Positions 38,395 through 51,239 are shown, counted from the first letter of the stretch. The stretch: DNA of 64,000 nt from Phoebastria nigripes (GCA_035582835.1 JAYKAV010003057.1:64739-128738), one strand, 5' to 3'. A program made the numbers and translations. The notes: generated by a model not told the origin, from the letters alone.

Positions 38395-39215
38395 ATTATG
38401 CAGTGAGCTCACCCTTATTATATTCACTAGTGATTTGGGCAATGGCGTAGAAAGTATACCCTTTAAGCATGCAGATGACAAGTGAGGGGACTGCCGGCAT
38501 GCTGGCGGACAGCATTAGAATCAAAGCAATTTACAGAAATTGGAGAAATGGTCTGAAAAAAACAGGATGCAATACAATGAGGACAAATGCAAAATTTATG
38601 TTTATAGGAAAATAATCAAAACTGCACAAATCTGGACTATCTGCTTAGGCAGCAGTACCGCAGTAAAGAATCGAAGAGCTANGCAGGTCACAAGCTGAAC
38701 ATCAGTCAAATAATGTTGTACTGTTGTGAAAAGGGCAAACAGCAGAATGGGACGTAGAAATAAGAGCACAGACTGCCAGGCAGGATGAGTAACCCTTCTG
38801 CTTTGGTAACATGTCACCTGGGGTGGCATGTCTGGTCCAACATTGCACTTCAAGAAGGACGGTGACCTGCTGGACAGGGAGCAGAACAGAGGTTCAAAAA
38901 ACCAAAACCAAAAAAGAAAAGTTTGTGGGACTGACAGCTGTTCAATCTAGGAGAAGCACCACTGAAGGAAAGATGGTGACCTTCACACGTCACCTGTATC
39001 CAGAAAGTAGAATGCTGCTGGCTAGGACTAGATCGGGAAGACGTCGGACATGAGGCAACATGTCCTGTTGGCACAGAGAAGCAGAGGAGTAGTTTTGTAG
39101 ACAGAAGATTTTAGAAGAGGTTGGAAAAGCATCTGCTGGGACTGCCAAGGATATGACCCTGTCTGGGGCAGCAGATGGACAGCATGTCCTGAGGAGTTTC
39201 CTTCTATCCCACCTC
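38395..39215 (+). mobile_element. Old CR1 LINE, reverse-transcriptase palm through C-terminal region
   Basis: Decayed ORF2 sequence with a CACTAGTGATTTGGGCAATG segment and a GCAGATGAC (ADD) catalytic remnant at 38471-38479. Next come the TTGGAGAAATGGTCTGAAAA and AGGATGCAATACAATGAGGA stretches typical of old CR1, and a C-terminal part to about 39215. Multiple indels and stops. Confidence 0.8.
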
Positions 39216-42200
39216 CTGCAATGCTGTGGGCAAAACCCCTTTGAATAAGGACAGAGGACTTCAGGAAAGGCAAGCATCTCACCGCACACACCAAGATAAT
39301 CCCTCAGAGCGGGGAGGTGTCTGCGCTCGGCTCCTTGCAGTGACTGTGTCTGGAAAGCCAATGGATTAGATACTCTGCTTGGGTGAATTAACTTGGCTCC
39401 AAAGCCAGTGGCAATGCACCAGTTTACACCTCCTTTGAATATGATGTGCAAAATCTGATGCAAAAGCCTGGTTAGCAACTCCCTCCTCAGGTTCCAGCAG
39501 GCCATCAATCACGCCAATATGCAGCAGTAGATTTGTATGTTGGCAAAATGCAGAGTAATGGCTAAAATACCCGGCCTGACCCCAAATACCCTAACCATGC
39601 AGTGCATGGGTATTTTTTATATCCTTCAACACATTGTATCATTTCATTTTATCGCAAACTATTAAACAGTCCCTTTTGAAAAACCAAAAAGCCAGGGTCA
39701 AGTGCACAGAGCTTCTTCTAATTGTCTTTTATTTTCTCACTTTTCTTGAGAAGTGTAATCTTCTGTCCCATGGCGATGTGATTCCTTCCATCTCCCTACT
39801 ATTGCAAAATTNAATAGATACTGTCACCGTGTTTAGAATAGGCAGTGCCAGCTCTGAGAGCAATGACAAAAATAAATACACTGCATCATTATTCTGTACC
39901 ACTGGGTTTACAGAGCATTTGCTTGTGAAGATAGCCAGGTTAACTGCTTTCTGCTAACTCTCTGCTTGGGTAGAGAGAGTGAAATGCACACCCTCATCTC
40001 TTGCTTTACTGGGTATTTCTCTTTGAAGATACTGCTCCAGGAGGAACCAGTTCTACTGCAGACGGTGGCAAAATGTTATTTTCTGAATTATGTGACTTTG
40101 ATTTTCCAGTGCTCCACATTTTTTGCATTTGGCCTATATAAACCAATGCAGTCAGTCCACTGCTCTGTCTTCAGAATGACAGAATGACATTCACAGCAGA
40201 GATCCCCAGCTGACCCAAGCATGGCAAGTAAGCATGATGCTGTGTTAGTTCAAATCCTGCAAAGCTCAGAGGGAGAATTTCTGACCAAAGCCCAGGAGTG
40301 GCCCTGAAGCTCTTGGTGAAAGATAGCATAGAAAGGCAAAGCAAGAGAAAGCCTCTGCAGAGAAGAGCACCTCTTTCTTATATTTGATTTAGATGAGCAC
40401 AAAATAGCCAGAGGAAAAAGGTTAGATTTAAAAAAAAAATGAAAGTATGAATTCCACAGGCTCAGCTTGCATGAATTATCTCTTTGAAGGCTATTTCAAC
40501 AGCTCACGCTTCCATCCAATCTGAATAGTTGGAGAGCCATTTAATTGCCTGAGGATAATAATACTTAGCATTTAAACATCATTTAAAGAGCACAAGACTT
40601 CCAAAAGCAGGGAAGCTGTGTGACTCTGGGGGTGAGGCTGACAGAGCCGCCTGGGCAAGCGGGGGAGCAGAGGGAGCTGCCTTCATGCTCCCGTGCTGGT
40701 AGAGAGGTTTCNCTACCAGAAGGGATGCAATGGGCAGGGTTTGGGACGAGGGGCCTGAACACCTTCCCTGTTTGCACAGCTCTCTCCTAGAAAGCAAGGG
40801 AGATGATTGCTCCGAAAAATACGAGACCTTTGACTCCACACTCAAATGACGATTTGCGGGGCATTTCCTTGTGGGTTTCTAGTTCTGTNTATTTTGTCAC
40901 TGTGGTCAAGCAACCTCCTAATTTCACTTTGAGAATTATTTCTGCTTATTGCTTTATGATAGTAAAATTCTANCTGATAATTACCTTACCTTATCAGAAA
41001 CAAACACTAGTAATGCAAACAACTAATTTACCAGTTTATAACTTTAGTAATTGTGTGAAGAAAAGAATTAAAAGAGATAAGCTTGGGAGGGAAATGGTGC
41101 TTTTAAAATATGAAGTGTATCCTACATGGCTGAGCTCCCTTCCCTGTCCTCCTTGCGTTCCTCTCTGCACCAGTCCTGCTGGAAAAGGCTCATTTCCAAA
41201 GCGTGGGAGGAATTTTGGCAGGTGGGAGCTGGGCCTAGACCAGCACAGTAATGAAGCAACCCAGGGTCCTTCTGCCAAGACCCAGGCATTAGCTAGGGGC
41301 TCGTGTTAGCTGAGGGAATGGTATCCGGCTAATAGAAAGGCTCATCTTTGGCTGTGTATATTAAATTCACGTGTAGAGGGCTGTGATGGTACAAGTCACT
41401 TTCTGAAGACAAAGCGTTATTAAAGTGGCCTAAGGCAAAGGGCAGACTTTCCTTCACGTGCCATAGCACCCTGCAAACAAATTACAAGAGCAACAGCACC
41501 TCAACAAAATATATCTTCCATGACTGAAAACTTGCTTGTANGCTGGAGGCCACATTAACAACACCCTTTGCGGAATCCTGTACCGACACATTACTGGAAG
41601 CCAAGGATGTACATCTCATCTCACAAGAGTTTAGAGGCTGCTTCGTCTTGGAATTGAAACAAAACCAAAATAACAAGGCAGCAAATTGGTCCTCTCTGTT
41701 TTCAGACGGACTCAGCTGGGTCATTTTCAGGAAATGCCCCATTACCTAAAACAATTACAACTGTCGTCACATCTCCCATGAGTTTAGTTTGGCTTTTAGT
41801 GTCTGCTGGGAAAACTTAACTGGCGCAGCTGCTGTGTTTAAGGCCGCTTCATCACTGGGTGCTCCTGTGGCGTCTTTTATTCACCAGGTTATGGTTTTGC
41901 CTGACTGTACCAAGGTACCTGAGTACATACTGGCTTTGAGCAGCCAAATTGTCCCATTGTCTTTCCTCTCCCCACTCGCCATGGGGCAACTCACTTTCTG
42001 AAAGTTCAGCGCTCATCTAAGGGCTGCAGTAGATTTTATCTTCTATGCCCTGTAGTCGATGAGCACCAATTCACTTCAAGGACTAATATTAGCCATAAAA
42101 TAGTGCCTCAGATCCATACAGGCTATTTTTGGAACTGTATCGAACTACTTCTGCTCAGCTGATGTGGCAGCAGCACTGCTTGTATTCCAGATTATATATG

Positions 42201-45200
42201 CAATTTTCCTAAGGTAAAATATTCCTTTCCAGAAGTTTTCATTAACAGTCTCTATTACCTACATAATTGGATGGCAGCATTTAACTGTGATTAATTTAGA
42301 GTTACCGTGCATTTAGGGATTAAAAAAATGCTGCCCTTACCAGTCTGTCTCAGGGGAGAAATACAAAGGGAGAGCTGGAGCTGATTTCCCTACATGATGA
42401 AGACGCACAGTATCATTCTCAACAGAACTGAGCATGTCCTGACAGTGGTCTGATAACAACTGTAATTAGGTATTCAATCACACACAGAGTAAGATCAGCC
42501 AAACAAATGTATGTCTGCTAAGGGAAATAGCCCATGGAAAGATTATATGTTTGCTGAATCAAAAGATATAATGAAAGCTCTTAACACTTGGAGCCTAGCC
42601 CTTGCCCAACAAACTGCCTATTTTCCTACATAATTATTAGTCAGAGCTATCCTTGCCATTCCTACTGTGCTACACTGGGTGCTGTCATGTCCNAAGGTCT
42701 GACTCTGAAAGGAGTCTTCCACTCATGCCCATGGATTTTAGATCAGGTTTTATGAGATGAGAACAGCCCCTGTGCTGGAAGAGCAACTTGTGGACCCTCA
42801 TGCCTACAAGTCCTAATTACAGTCAAGTTCAGTGGTGATGCTGAGACACCACAAAAAGCTCTGCTATGACCTCTTCGCCCCAATGTCCGCAAAAGCTAAT
42901 GGCCAGCCCATTCAGAGGAAAGAGACATTGTTTGCAACCAGCCACATGTGATTTAATAGACAAAAGCAAAACAAAAGCATTGGACTTTGTTCTCCACTTC
43001 TGTATTTTAGACAGATTGTGTGCTCCAGGTGTGCAAACTCATCTGTCATCCTGTGCATCCTGTTGATCCTGCCATCACAGAAGGAAAAATATGGTGTGAA
43101 AAGGTGATCCTATTTACATCGTGCACTCTGTGATAGCTGACCCAGCCTATAGTATAAAGTTTTAAGATGAAGTATTTAATGAATAATCCTGCCACCAAAT
43201 CGTTCCAGTTTCCTTTCTATACAGTGACTAAGAACAACATTTATATACACACATGAACTCTGTAGGATTTTATAATGGTTGTTTCAGGAAAGGTGCAAAT
43301 AGCTAGCATTTTGCTGTTGGATTACTGGCTTTGCAATCCTTATCAATACTCATGAAATTAGAGAAAATCACAGCCCGTCTGANAAATCAATCCAAATCAA
43401 TTCCTGGAAGACTGTTGAAACAAGAGATGTGCTGTCTCCGGGGGGAGCATTGCTGGAGACTAGCTTCAGCTGAGGGTGACTGGTTGCTGGTAATGGCGAG
43501 AGAAATACCACTCCACAGTAGGAACCCACCGTGCAACCTCGCCATCAGCACGAGACGGACTAACTCTGCTGTCCTCCTCTTCCTCCTGGTCAGTCCCTCT
43601 CACTGCTTCCCGTAAGCCCTGCAGCCCGCGCATCCATGAGAGGAGCCCCAGCCCCTCACCAAAGTGCCAGAAAGCTAAACCGAGAGTAAGAAAACTGGTT
43701 TGTTTTCAGTCAGCTCACTTATCCAACACATCCCATGATTGCACAAGCACTGGGGCCACTGAAAACGTGGTTTAGGATGAGAGGAGGGAGGTGGTGCTGC
43801 CAGCTCTTTGACAGCAGCCTGCAATTAGAGTCACTTAAGCCAACTGTGAAGCTACAGGGTATTTTGATTTCCCTCCAATGCTTGTAGAGGGGAGCAGGGT
43901 GAGGATAGCCTTAAAGCACAAAAAGGACCATGGTTTTGGTAAGGATCAGGTTAGTCTACCTATGGGCAGACTTAAAAGGTCCATAGACATGAGGTGGAGA
44001 AATGACTGGCAAAGAGAAAAGGCCCACAAACTGAAGAGTTGAAAGTCACACTGCAGGATCAGCCTTTATTCGCAGAGATCCTACAGGATGCCAGGCAAGT
44101 GATTTAAATCAGATATTCACGAGTGGCCTTTGTTAGTTTATCCAGATTTTCCCAAGTGCCTGATACAAGTCCCTGGGCCAGCTGCATGGCTGCAATCAAA
44201 GCCAATGTTTCCAAAGGTCCATGTGCAATGAGGAGTTGCTGAAACCCTGGTGAAGGGTGCAGGGAGGCTGGGGGGAAGCAGGAGTCACATGGTCTCTACA
44301 GCTGATGATGAGACAAGATTTGGGTAAGCTAAGGAGCACAGCTTGGTCTCCATGCAGAACAGCTCTGCATGAATGACCTTCTGTTAGTTCCCCTTTCTTG
44401 CAATTGATCTGAAAATGGGGCTTTTATTTTCTTTTCCTGCCCAGAGTCAGATACTCAGAGGTGACCCCAGTGCCTGCTCGAGACCCCAGTGCCCCAAATC
44501 CCGGGCAGTTCTGGGCCACGGTGCCGGGAAAGCCTATTTCTGCTTCACATAAGGCACTGCCACCACCAAGGAAGGATAAATACCAGCCACTGCTGCACAG
44601 GTTTGCTATTGCTCAGGGGTATAATGTATTAAGTAGTGGACGCATTAAATGATCCCTAACTATAATTAGCTCCCCCTGTGCTTATAAGACTACAACTTCA
44701 TACAAATGGTTTCTAATGACACATGCAGTGTCTAGGAACAGGATAATAGCTATTTAAACAGTTGCTGATCCCTGAGCTGGTACACGACAGTGTATTTTAC
44801 AATTATTGAGAAACTTCGTACATTTTTTAAAAGTGCTCTGGGCATTGACCTAGAGAAAAGATTGGTCAGATGAGAACAGAGATGATGCCCTTCCCCTAAT
44901 GGTAACAGATAGATAATGTTCTAGTTGTCAGATGTTACTGCAGCCTTAGTCTTGATTGTCCCCGTTACCACTCTTTCCCTGCAGTATGATTAGCAAAACA
45001 GACAGCCTTCTTCCAACTCATGCCTACGGTACAGGCACTCAAGGAGAGTCAAGACAGTCTTCCTGAAAATATTCTTATCTGTGTGGTTCTCAGTAGCTAC
45101 ACTAACATACATAATGTTCAGAAGTGAAAGCTTGCTCATTTAATGCTGGATCATAAGCCTCATCAGCGAGTAGGACCTATAAAATGTACCAAGGTAAAAT

Positions 45201-48121
45201 GTACCAAGCTGCCGGCCATGCTGGGCAGCTGGGGCCTCTTTGCATGGACCGGGTTGCAAGCTCAGGGATTGAAGCCTGCAGTTTCAAAATTCAAGATACT
45301 ATGACTTTTTTTCTTTTTAAATAATAATCTCTTTTGATCTTGTTCCTCGAGCTAAGGATGATAATGAGATTTTTATTCAAGAACAGTCTTTTGGTTCAAG
45401 AAGCATGGAAAATTGCAGCTCTAGTGAATCATGATGCCTGAAAGCAAAGACTCAAAAGAAAACAAGTTTGTAATTTCAGCTACCCCAGTAATAACCAGCC
45501 AACACTAATTGTAGATATTTTATTCACCAAAAATAAACAGAAAGTTTGCCACAGTTCCTGAAAAGCACATCATGCCAAAAGAAACCTTCACTTCTTACAC
45601 GAGATGAAAATTGTACTTTGTGAGAAATTTGTTTTTAATGAAGACAGTATGTCATAACATTTTTCACCTGACCTTGAAATGGCAACACGCCGTATTCATT
45701 TTGGTGATCAGGTTTCACTTCACAGGAAATGGAGAATAAATTTCATTTTCTTTTATAAACACATGCACGCACACATACACACTAATTTAAATGTGATCCG
45801 CTGCTATTTTAATACTACAGGTCTACCTCAGCATGCAGAACTGCTGCCAGCAAAGCATGATCTGCCCACTGAAGGCAAGACGGCAATGACCGAGGGCAAA
45901 AGAGAACTCATACAGCCACCCAGGTCTAAGAGCTGATACCTGAGCCAGTAGCTGAGGTTTTCTACCAGTCTTCTAATTTACAGCCACATGGAGTCTCAGT
46001 CTGCCATGGAGCGAATGTATATGTTTGCAAAGCTGTACTAAAACCTGCTTCACTGTAAGGAAGACATAAATACATTTCATTTGTAGTGCTTTTTGCTCAA
46101 AGCAGTATCAAAGGGAGAAGCAGAATTGCAAGTTTTCAGGTAAGCAATATTTCTCCATTTTCAATTTTGAGGGTTCAAGATTGCAGTGAAGAACCCATCA
46201 GCAGTGCAGGAAAACTAAACTGGGGATGAATCAAATATTCTAGAAAATTTTGTCTAACTTTACTTGAAATATACCAGTGAGAGGCATAAATGTGGGTGAC
46301 AGTGGTATCATTAAGCAGCAGAAAAGAGAGAAAATGTGTATATCCCTAGCTTTTGTCTGAACATAAATCTGGATTTCTTTAAAACAAGCTTCATGGCCTT
46401 TACCTAATGCATCTCTCACTGCAAAGCTGCTATACCAGAGCTAACATTCATGTTGAAAAGCATTAGCGTTTTAACTAAATTATGGGGAGACTGTTCAAAT
46501 TTCTCTCTGAAGTGCTCCTGAGTAACGAAGTGATACCCATCTTTCTGACTGGTTATGGTCAAATAATTCCTGTTGTATCCCAGCTTTAATGACTGGCTTT
46601 GTCAGAGAAAATTTGTCATGTTCTACCAGTCATTGGGATGATGCAGAAACATCCATACAGGTAACATGCTAAATGCTGTTAACTGAGTCACATCAAAAAC
46701 TAATTCTATACACAGGATTTCCAGGACTACAATAAGGTACGCTTCTGTCTTTTTTCTTTTTTTTTTTTTTTTTGATACAATGACTTTATCCTGGATGTTC
46801 AATGTAACATTGGTTTACTTTAAAGACTGTGTTTCTGGGACAAGAGAGAGGATTTGGGGCTTGATAGTACCCTGTCTAGCACTTTATGAAGTCCCTTTAA
46901 AATATTGTCTCAGATGGACTAGGTTAGGATATGGAGGAGTGGTGCTCACCTGAGATGCTGAAGACCCACAGTGGCATGCCTCTTGCCTCACTTGAGATAT
47001 CTAAAGGTCAAACATGCAGGTCTGAACTAGTCACCTTGGGCTGCCTTTGTCGTCAATGGAAAGAAATAGCTATGCCAAAAGAGTAAATAATTTATCTTAG
47101 AAACCTCTCTTCTAGGAAGATATATTATGTCCTGGAGGAACCTACATCTCTCCCTTGATGATAAAGCAGGGCTTAGGATGACTGGCTCCACTTTAAGCAT
47201 CTAACTTCTTGGTATCTGAAGTTAGACAACAAGATTTTCATCCTTGGTTACCATTCTTTCAGGTTAAAATGCTAGCAAGAAAGGTTATGTCTTGAACTCA
47301 CTGTGGAGAGATCCAAATTGGCCACGGCAGACAAGAAACCTTTTCAGAGACAAGTCTGTCTAGTTCCAACTCCCACAAAATGGGAAGCAAGATCAGTGCC
47401 TTCACTCAATATCTGTGCTTTCCACCTTCCCTCTGTGCTTTGAGAAACAGTCTTTAATAATTTAAATCAGTTTTATGCCACTATGAATCTAATTTTTTTA
47501 AAAAATTAAGCATTCATACAAGTTTTATACTCTGATGACTCCAAGAGAATAAGATCATATTCAGGGAACAAGCTATGATTGTCAGGTTATGGGAGCATCA
47601 GGTCCTGAGGTCTGTATCTGAACCTAACATCTGTTGGTTTTCATGAAACCAAAACAGCATCTCTGGTTTCATGAGCACAAAACACTGATTAGCTCAGATT
47701 AATGAAGATGAGATATGGGTACGGTTCTACTTTCTGTAAGGCTAAGACTAATTCACAGTTTTGCAAAATCTAAGCCCAAACTCTCTCTAGCTCTCTGAAT
47801 GTGTGCTTCCCACTCCTGATTGTTTACAGATAAGCAGTAATTGTCTTCTTCAACGTAGGAGGTTAAATAAAGCAAGAGTAAAACTAATCATTATCAAAAT
47901 TAAACATAAAGGAGAGGGAAGGGTGAAATTAAACATTTGAGTGGGGTTATCTAGGTCAGAGTTGGGTATGTTAGCAAATCCCCATTCCCTCCCTCTACTA
48001 TGCCTTGTCAAACATACAACATTTGCTCCAGTGACAAAAGATTTAACTGAATGCATTTGTGCCAACAAATCAATTAAAACTAAACATGTTTTTGTAAAGC
48101 TTTAAGAAGATTTCTGCAAAC
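39216..48121. other. Intergenic, no gene recognised
   Basis: About 9 kb of mostly AT-rich single-copy sequence between the CR1 cluster and the OXGR1-like pseudogene. The longest frame (40803-41309 plus, 168 codons) matches no family I know. A possible ancient-repeat start (AATAATACTTAGCATTTAAA) sits at about 40556, too short to call. A 15-bp tandem string repeats at 45181-45208. T17 lies at 46757-46773. Confidence 0.55.
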
Positions 48122-49126
48122 ATGGCATCTGAACACACCAGCAATTTTACTGCTCTGCCAGGCCATGCAGACCCGTTGACAAGCTGCAAGGATGAAGATT
48201 TCTTACAGGTGAAATCCTATCTCTCCGTCCTTTACAGCCTAATCTTCCTGGTGTGCTTCCCAGGGAACATTGTGACAATTTTTGTTTACTTTGTCAAGAT
48301 GAGGCCCTGGAAAAGCAGCACCATCATTATGTTAAACCTGGCTATCACTGACCTATTATATATAGCCACGCTTCCTTTCTTTATACACTACTCTGCTAAC
48401 GGAAATAACTGGATTTTTGGAGACTTCATGTGCAAGTTTATTCACTTTTGTTTCTACTTCAACATGTACAGTGGTATTATCTTCCTTAGCTGCTTCAGCA
48501 TCTTCTGCTTTTTTGTAGTTGTCCACCCAATTAAATGCTTTTTTGTTCAAAAACGGAGATGGGCAGTGGTGACTTGCATAGTAGTTTGGATGATTTCACT
48601 GGCAGCCATCAGCCCCTTGGGCATCTTGATTGCCACGAGGCATATGCAGAACAGGACAATCTGCCCAGACCTGGCTGTTGATGAGGACCTTGACACTAGT
48701 CGGTGGTATAACTGGCTGCTGACGATGTTTGCCGCCTTCTTGCCCTTGCTGACGGTGACTCTATGCTACGTGCTCATTACTTACACATTGGCTACCGGGC
48801 CCCACACGCAGGCTTGCTACAAACAAAAGGCTCGCAGACTCGCTGTCATCCTCTTGGTGGTCTCCTATGTGTGCTTCCTCCCCTTCCACGACTTTCGAGG
48901 GATTTGGCTGGAACTCTGAGTACAACAGGTTAGCTGCCACTTGAAGAACATGATCCTTTTTAAGTTTATTATAGCTAAACCTTTAGCAGTATTAAATACT
49001 TTTGGAAACTTACTGCTCTATGTGGTGACGGGAGACAACTTCCAGCAGGCGATCCTCTCGTTCCTCAAGTTTTGGACAAAAAAAGAACTTGAAGTAGAAG
49101 AGATTGATGCCATAGAAGAGTCATAG
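48122..49126 (+). pseudogene. OXGR1-like tandem paralogue, broken by an internal stop after TM6
   Basis: One continuous frame aligns with the neighbouring OXGR1 over its full length: 265 codons, TGA at 48917-48919, then 68 more codons to a terminal stop. By hand count about 156 of 237 residues before the stop match OXGR1 (around 66%). Retained: N-terminal sequon N8, Cys22, C104 and C181, the ICL1 motif KMRPWKSST, D77 (2.50), W156, P208, P254, and after the stop SC272H and NLLLY. Lost: Arg3.50 (FRY becomes FCF, C129), pocket R3.29 to H108, H3.33 to Y112, R7.39 to K286, R264 to W262, and R268 to the stop. A product ending at the stop would have six membrane segments. The start is strong (AAAC-ATG-G). 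There are no frameshifts, so loss looks recent or constraint lasted long. I judge it a pseudogene; a sequencing error could explain the stop but not the other changes. Confidence 0.85.
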
Positions 49127-50047
49127 AGGAAGGGTCCAAACCTGCCCTCAACCAGCCAGGCACAACCTCCCTGCCATCAGAGTAGTCAGGTTAACCCTGC
49201 CAACGTCAAAGGAGAGTTAATCTGTTCTTTGTTTTGGAGTTACAAATTGATTATCGAAAGAGAAAACTTAAAATTTAAAATAAAATCTTTAAATAAAATA
49301 CTAAAAAATTAAATGTGAAACTTCTCAGAAATTTCTCTGCATTTGCTTCCTGAATCCTTGATATCTCTTTTGGACAATGGCCAACAGTTCCAGAAAAAAA
49401 TAGTTGCTTATTAGTGGCAGACATAGGGTTGGAGTAATTTAATTTAATTTTAGTAACTTAGAAGTTAAGTGTCTAGTCTGAGCTAGGTGCGTACCTTTGA
49501 CTTGTTTCCTAAGCAATGGAGAGGGGTAAGACCTTCCAGAGGGCCATTCATCACACCTGTCTTAGACCCGTAGGAGGTTCATCTCACCTCACTGGAGACA
49601 TTGACAGGGTAGGTGTATGCATATAAGCTAATCACCTGGTCCTCTCTTTATATTATAGTGGAGAGGAATAAGCAATTTTAGAGTGTGAGTCACCCAATTA
49701 TTCTTGACGCCTACATTTGGACAAGATGAATCATGACCTAGAAGTGCCTGTTTCTCTCCGTTGACCATAAAAGGTAAGTAGATCTGACACAGGCCCAAAT
49801 GTTCATGCCTGCCTTTACACAGATGAGGCCCAGCTCTAGCACAGAGTGGGGTGGATCACTCTCCAGAGGTGGCTAAAAGGGGGGCTTACACAATAAGACC
49901 CTGTTCAGCGCCTTCAGTGATCGCCTGAAGATTAATGGTGCAATAATACAAGACCACTCTTATAAGGGTTTTCCATACTACTAACTGTGATTTCTGGATT
50001 AATTTTAGTCCAGAGGTGAGAAGTGAATGGATGCATAAATGTGCCAG
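49127..50047. other. 3' flank of the pseudogene, nothing else recognised
   Basis: AT-rich, with the AATAAA signals noted separately. No coding or repeat signature. Confidence 0.55.
49279..49297 (+). promoter_or_regulatory. Candidate polyadenylation signals of the OXGR1-like pseudogene
   Basis: Two AATAAA hexamers (49279-49284 and 49292-49297) lie about 155-170 bp after the terminal stop of the broken receptor copy, in an A/T-rich tract. Position and sequence fit old 3' processing signals, but AATAAA is frequent by chance in such AT-rich DNA. No AATAAA is seen within about 1 kb after the intact OXGR1; the first, at 28209-28214, lies inside a CR1 copy. Confidence 0.35.
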
Positions 50048-50745
50048 ATCCATAGAATCATAGAATTATAGCATCATAGAATGGTTTGGGTTGGAAGGGA
50101 CCTTTAAAGGCCATCTAGTCCAACCCCCCTGCCATGGGCAGGGACATCTGCAACTAGATCAGGTTGCTCAGAGCCCCGTCCAACCTCACCTTGAATGTTT
50201 CCAGGGAGGGGGCATCTACCACCCCTCTGGGCAACCTGTGCCAGTGTTTCACCACCCTCACTGTAAAAAATTTCTTCCTTATATCTAGTCTAAATCTACC
50301 CTCTTTTAGTTTAAAACCATTCCCTCTTGTCCTATTACTACAGGCCCTATTAAAAAGTATCTTTCTTATAAGCCCCCTTTAAGTATTGAAAGGCCACAAT
50401 CAGGTCTCCCTGGAGACTCCTCTTCTCCAGGCTGAACAACCCCAACTCTCTCAGCCTTTCCTCATAGGAAAGGTGTTCCACCCCTCTGATCATTTTTGTG
50501 ACCCTCCTCTGGAACTGCTCCAGCAGGTCCATGTCTTTCTTATACTGAGGGCTCCAGAGCTGGATGCAGTACTCCAGGTGGGTCTCACCAGAGCAGAGTA
50601 GCGGTGGAGAATCACCTCCCTCGACCTGCTGGCCACACTTCTTTTGATGCAGCCCAGGATACGGTTGGCCTTCTGGGCTGCAAGAGCACACATTGCCAGC
50701 TCAAGTCCATTTTTTCATCCACCAGTACCACCAAGTCATTCTCCA
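50048..50745 (-). mobile_element. CR1 LINE, about 700 bp of 3' end
   Basis: On the minus strand it reads ORF2 C-terminal sequence ([42 protein letters not shown]), then the 3' UTR and an imperfect octamer tail (CATAGAAT-type units at 50049-50083 on the plus strand). Well preserved, so moderately young; 5'-truncated near 50745. Confidence 0.96.
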
Positions 50746-51239
50746 CAATCCATAGACAATACAAAGTCATTTTTGCCCATTTCTTTACTCAGTGAAGCTC
50801 TGCTTGGTCACATCAGGTAAGGAACAGCTTTGGGTAATAACACATCTGACGGGCAATAAGGGCTGTCTCACAGGAAAAAAAAATAGACTCACAGGAAAAT
50901 GCGAGTCCAATACTTGCAGATACCATCTAGAGAGGTCCCAGGACCAGCTGAGGTACCCCAGCCAACAGCAATACAAAACTATTAGCAACATAATATTCAG
51001 AGCCCAAAAGTATGACCAGAGGGGGAATCCTCCAATACATTTTTATAACAGCCTTATTTCATGTTTCATTACTTTTGCTCTCCACTCTTAAATGTTCATT
51101 AATCAATGGTAACACATGCTGCCGCAAGGCTCTCATGTGACCCTTCTCCTTATCCAATCCCTCTATGCGTGGCCTGGTCTTCAAGTGGCCACCGGACCAA
51201 GACCACCAGACCACCATTCCCATTAAGCACATGCCTGAG
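50746..51239. other. Intergenic between CR1 and LTR
   Basis: Single-copy sequence. No coding signature. Confidence 0.6.

Noticed and set aside
40550..40610. Ancient MIR/L2-like start near 40556
   Set aside because: Only about 20 bp look similar and nothing downstream supports it.
40803..41309. A 168-codon frame in fairly AT-rich sequence
   Set aside because: No recognisable domain and ambiguous codons within it. One frame this long is plausible by chance in 64 kb on six frames.
48917..48919. TGA read as selenocysteine
   Set aside because: The position is an arginine in OXGR1, GPCRs of this family are not selenoproteins, and no SECIS-like hairpin was recognised downstream.
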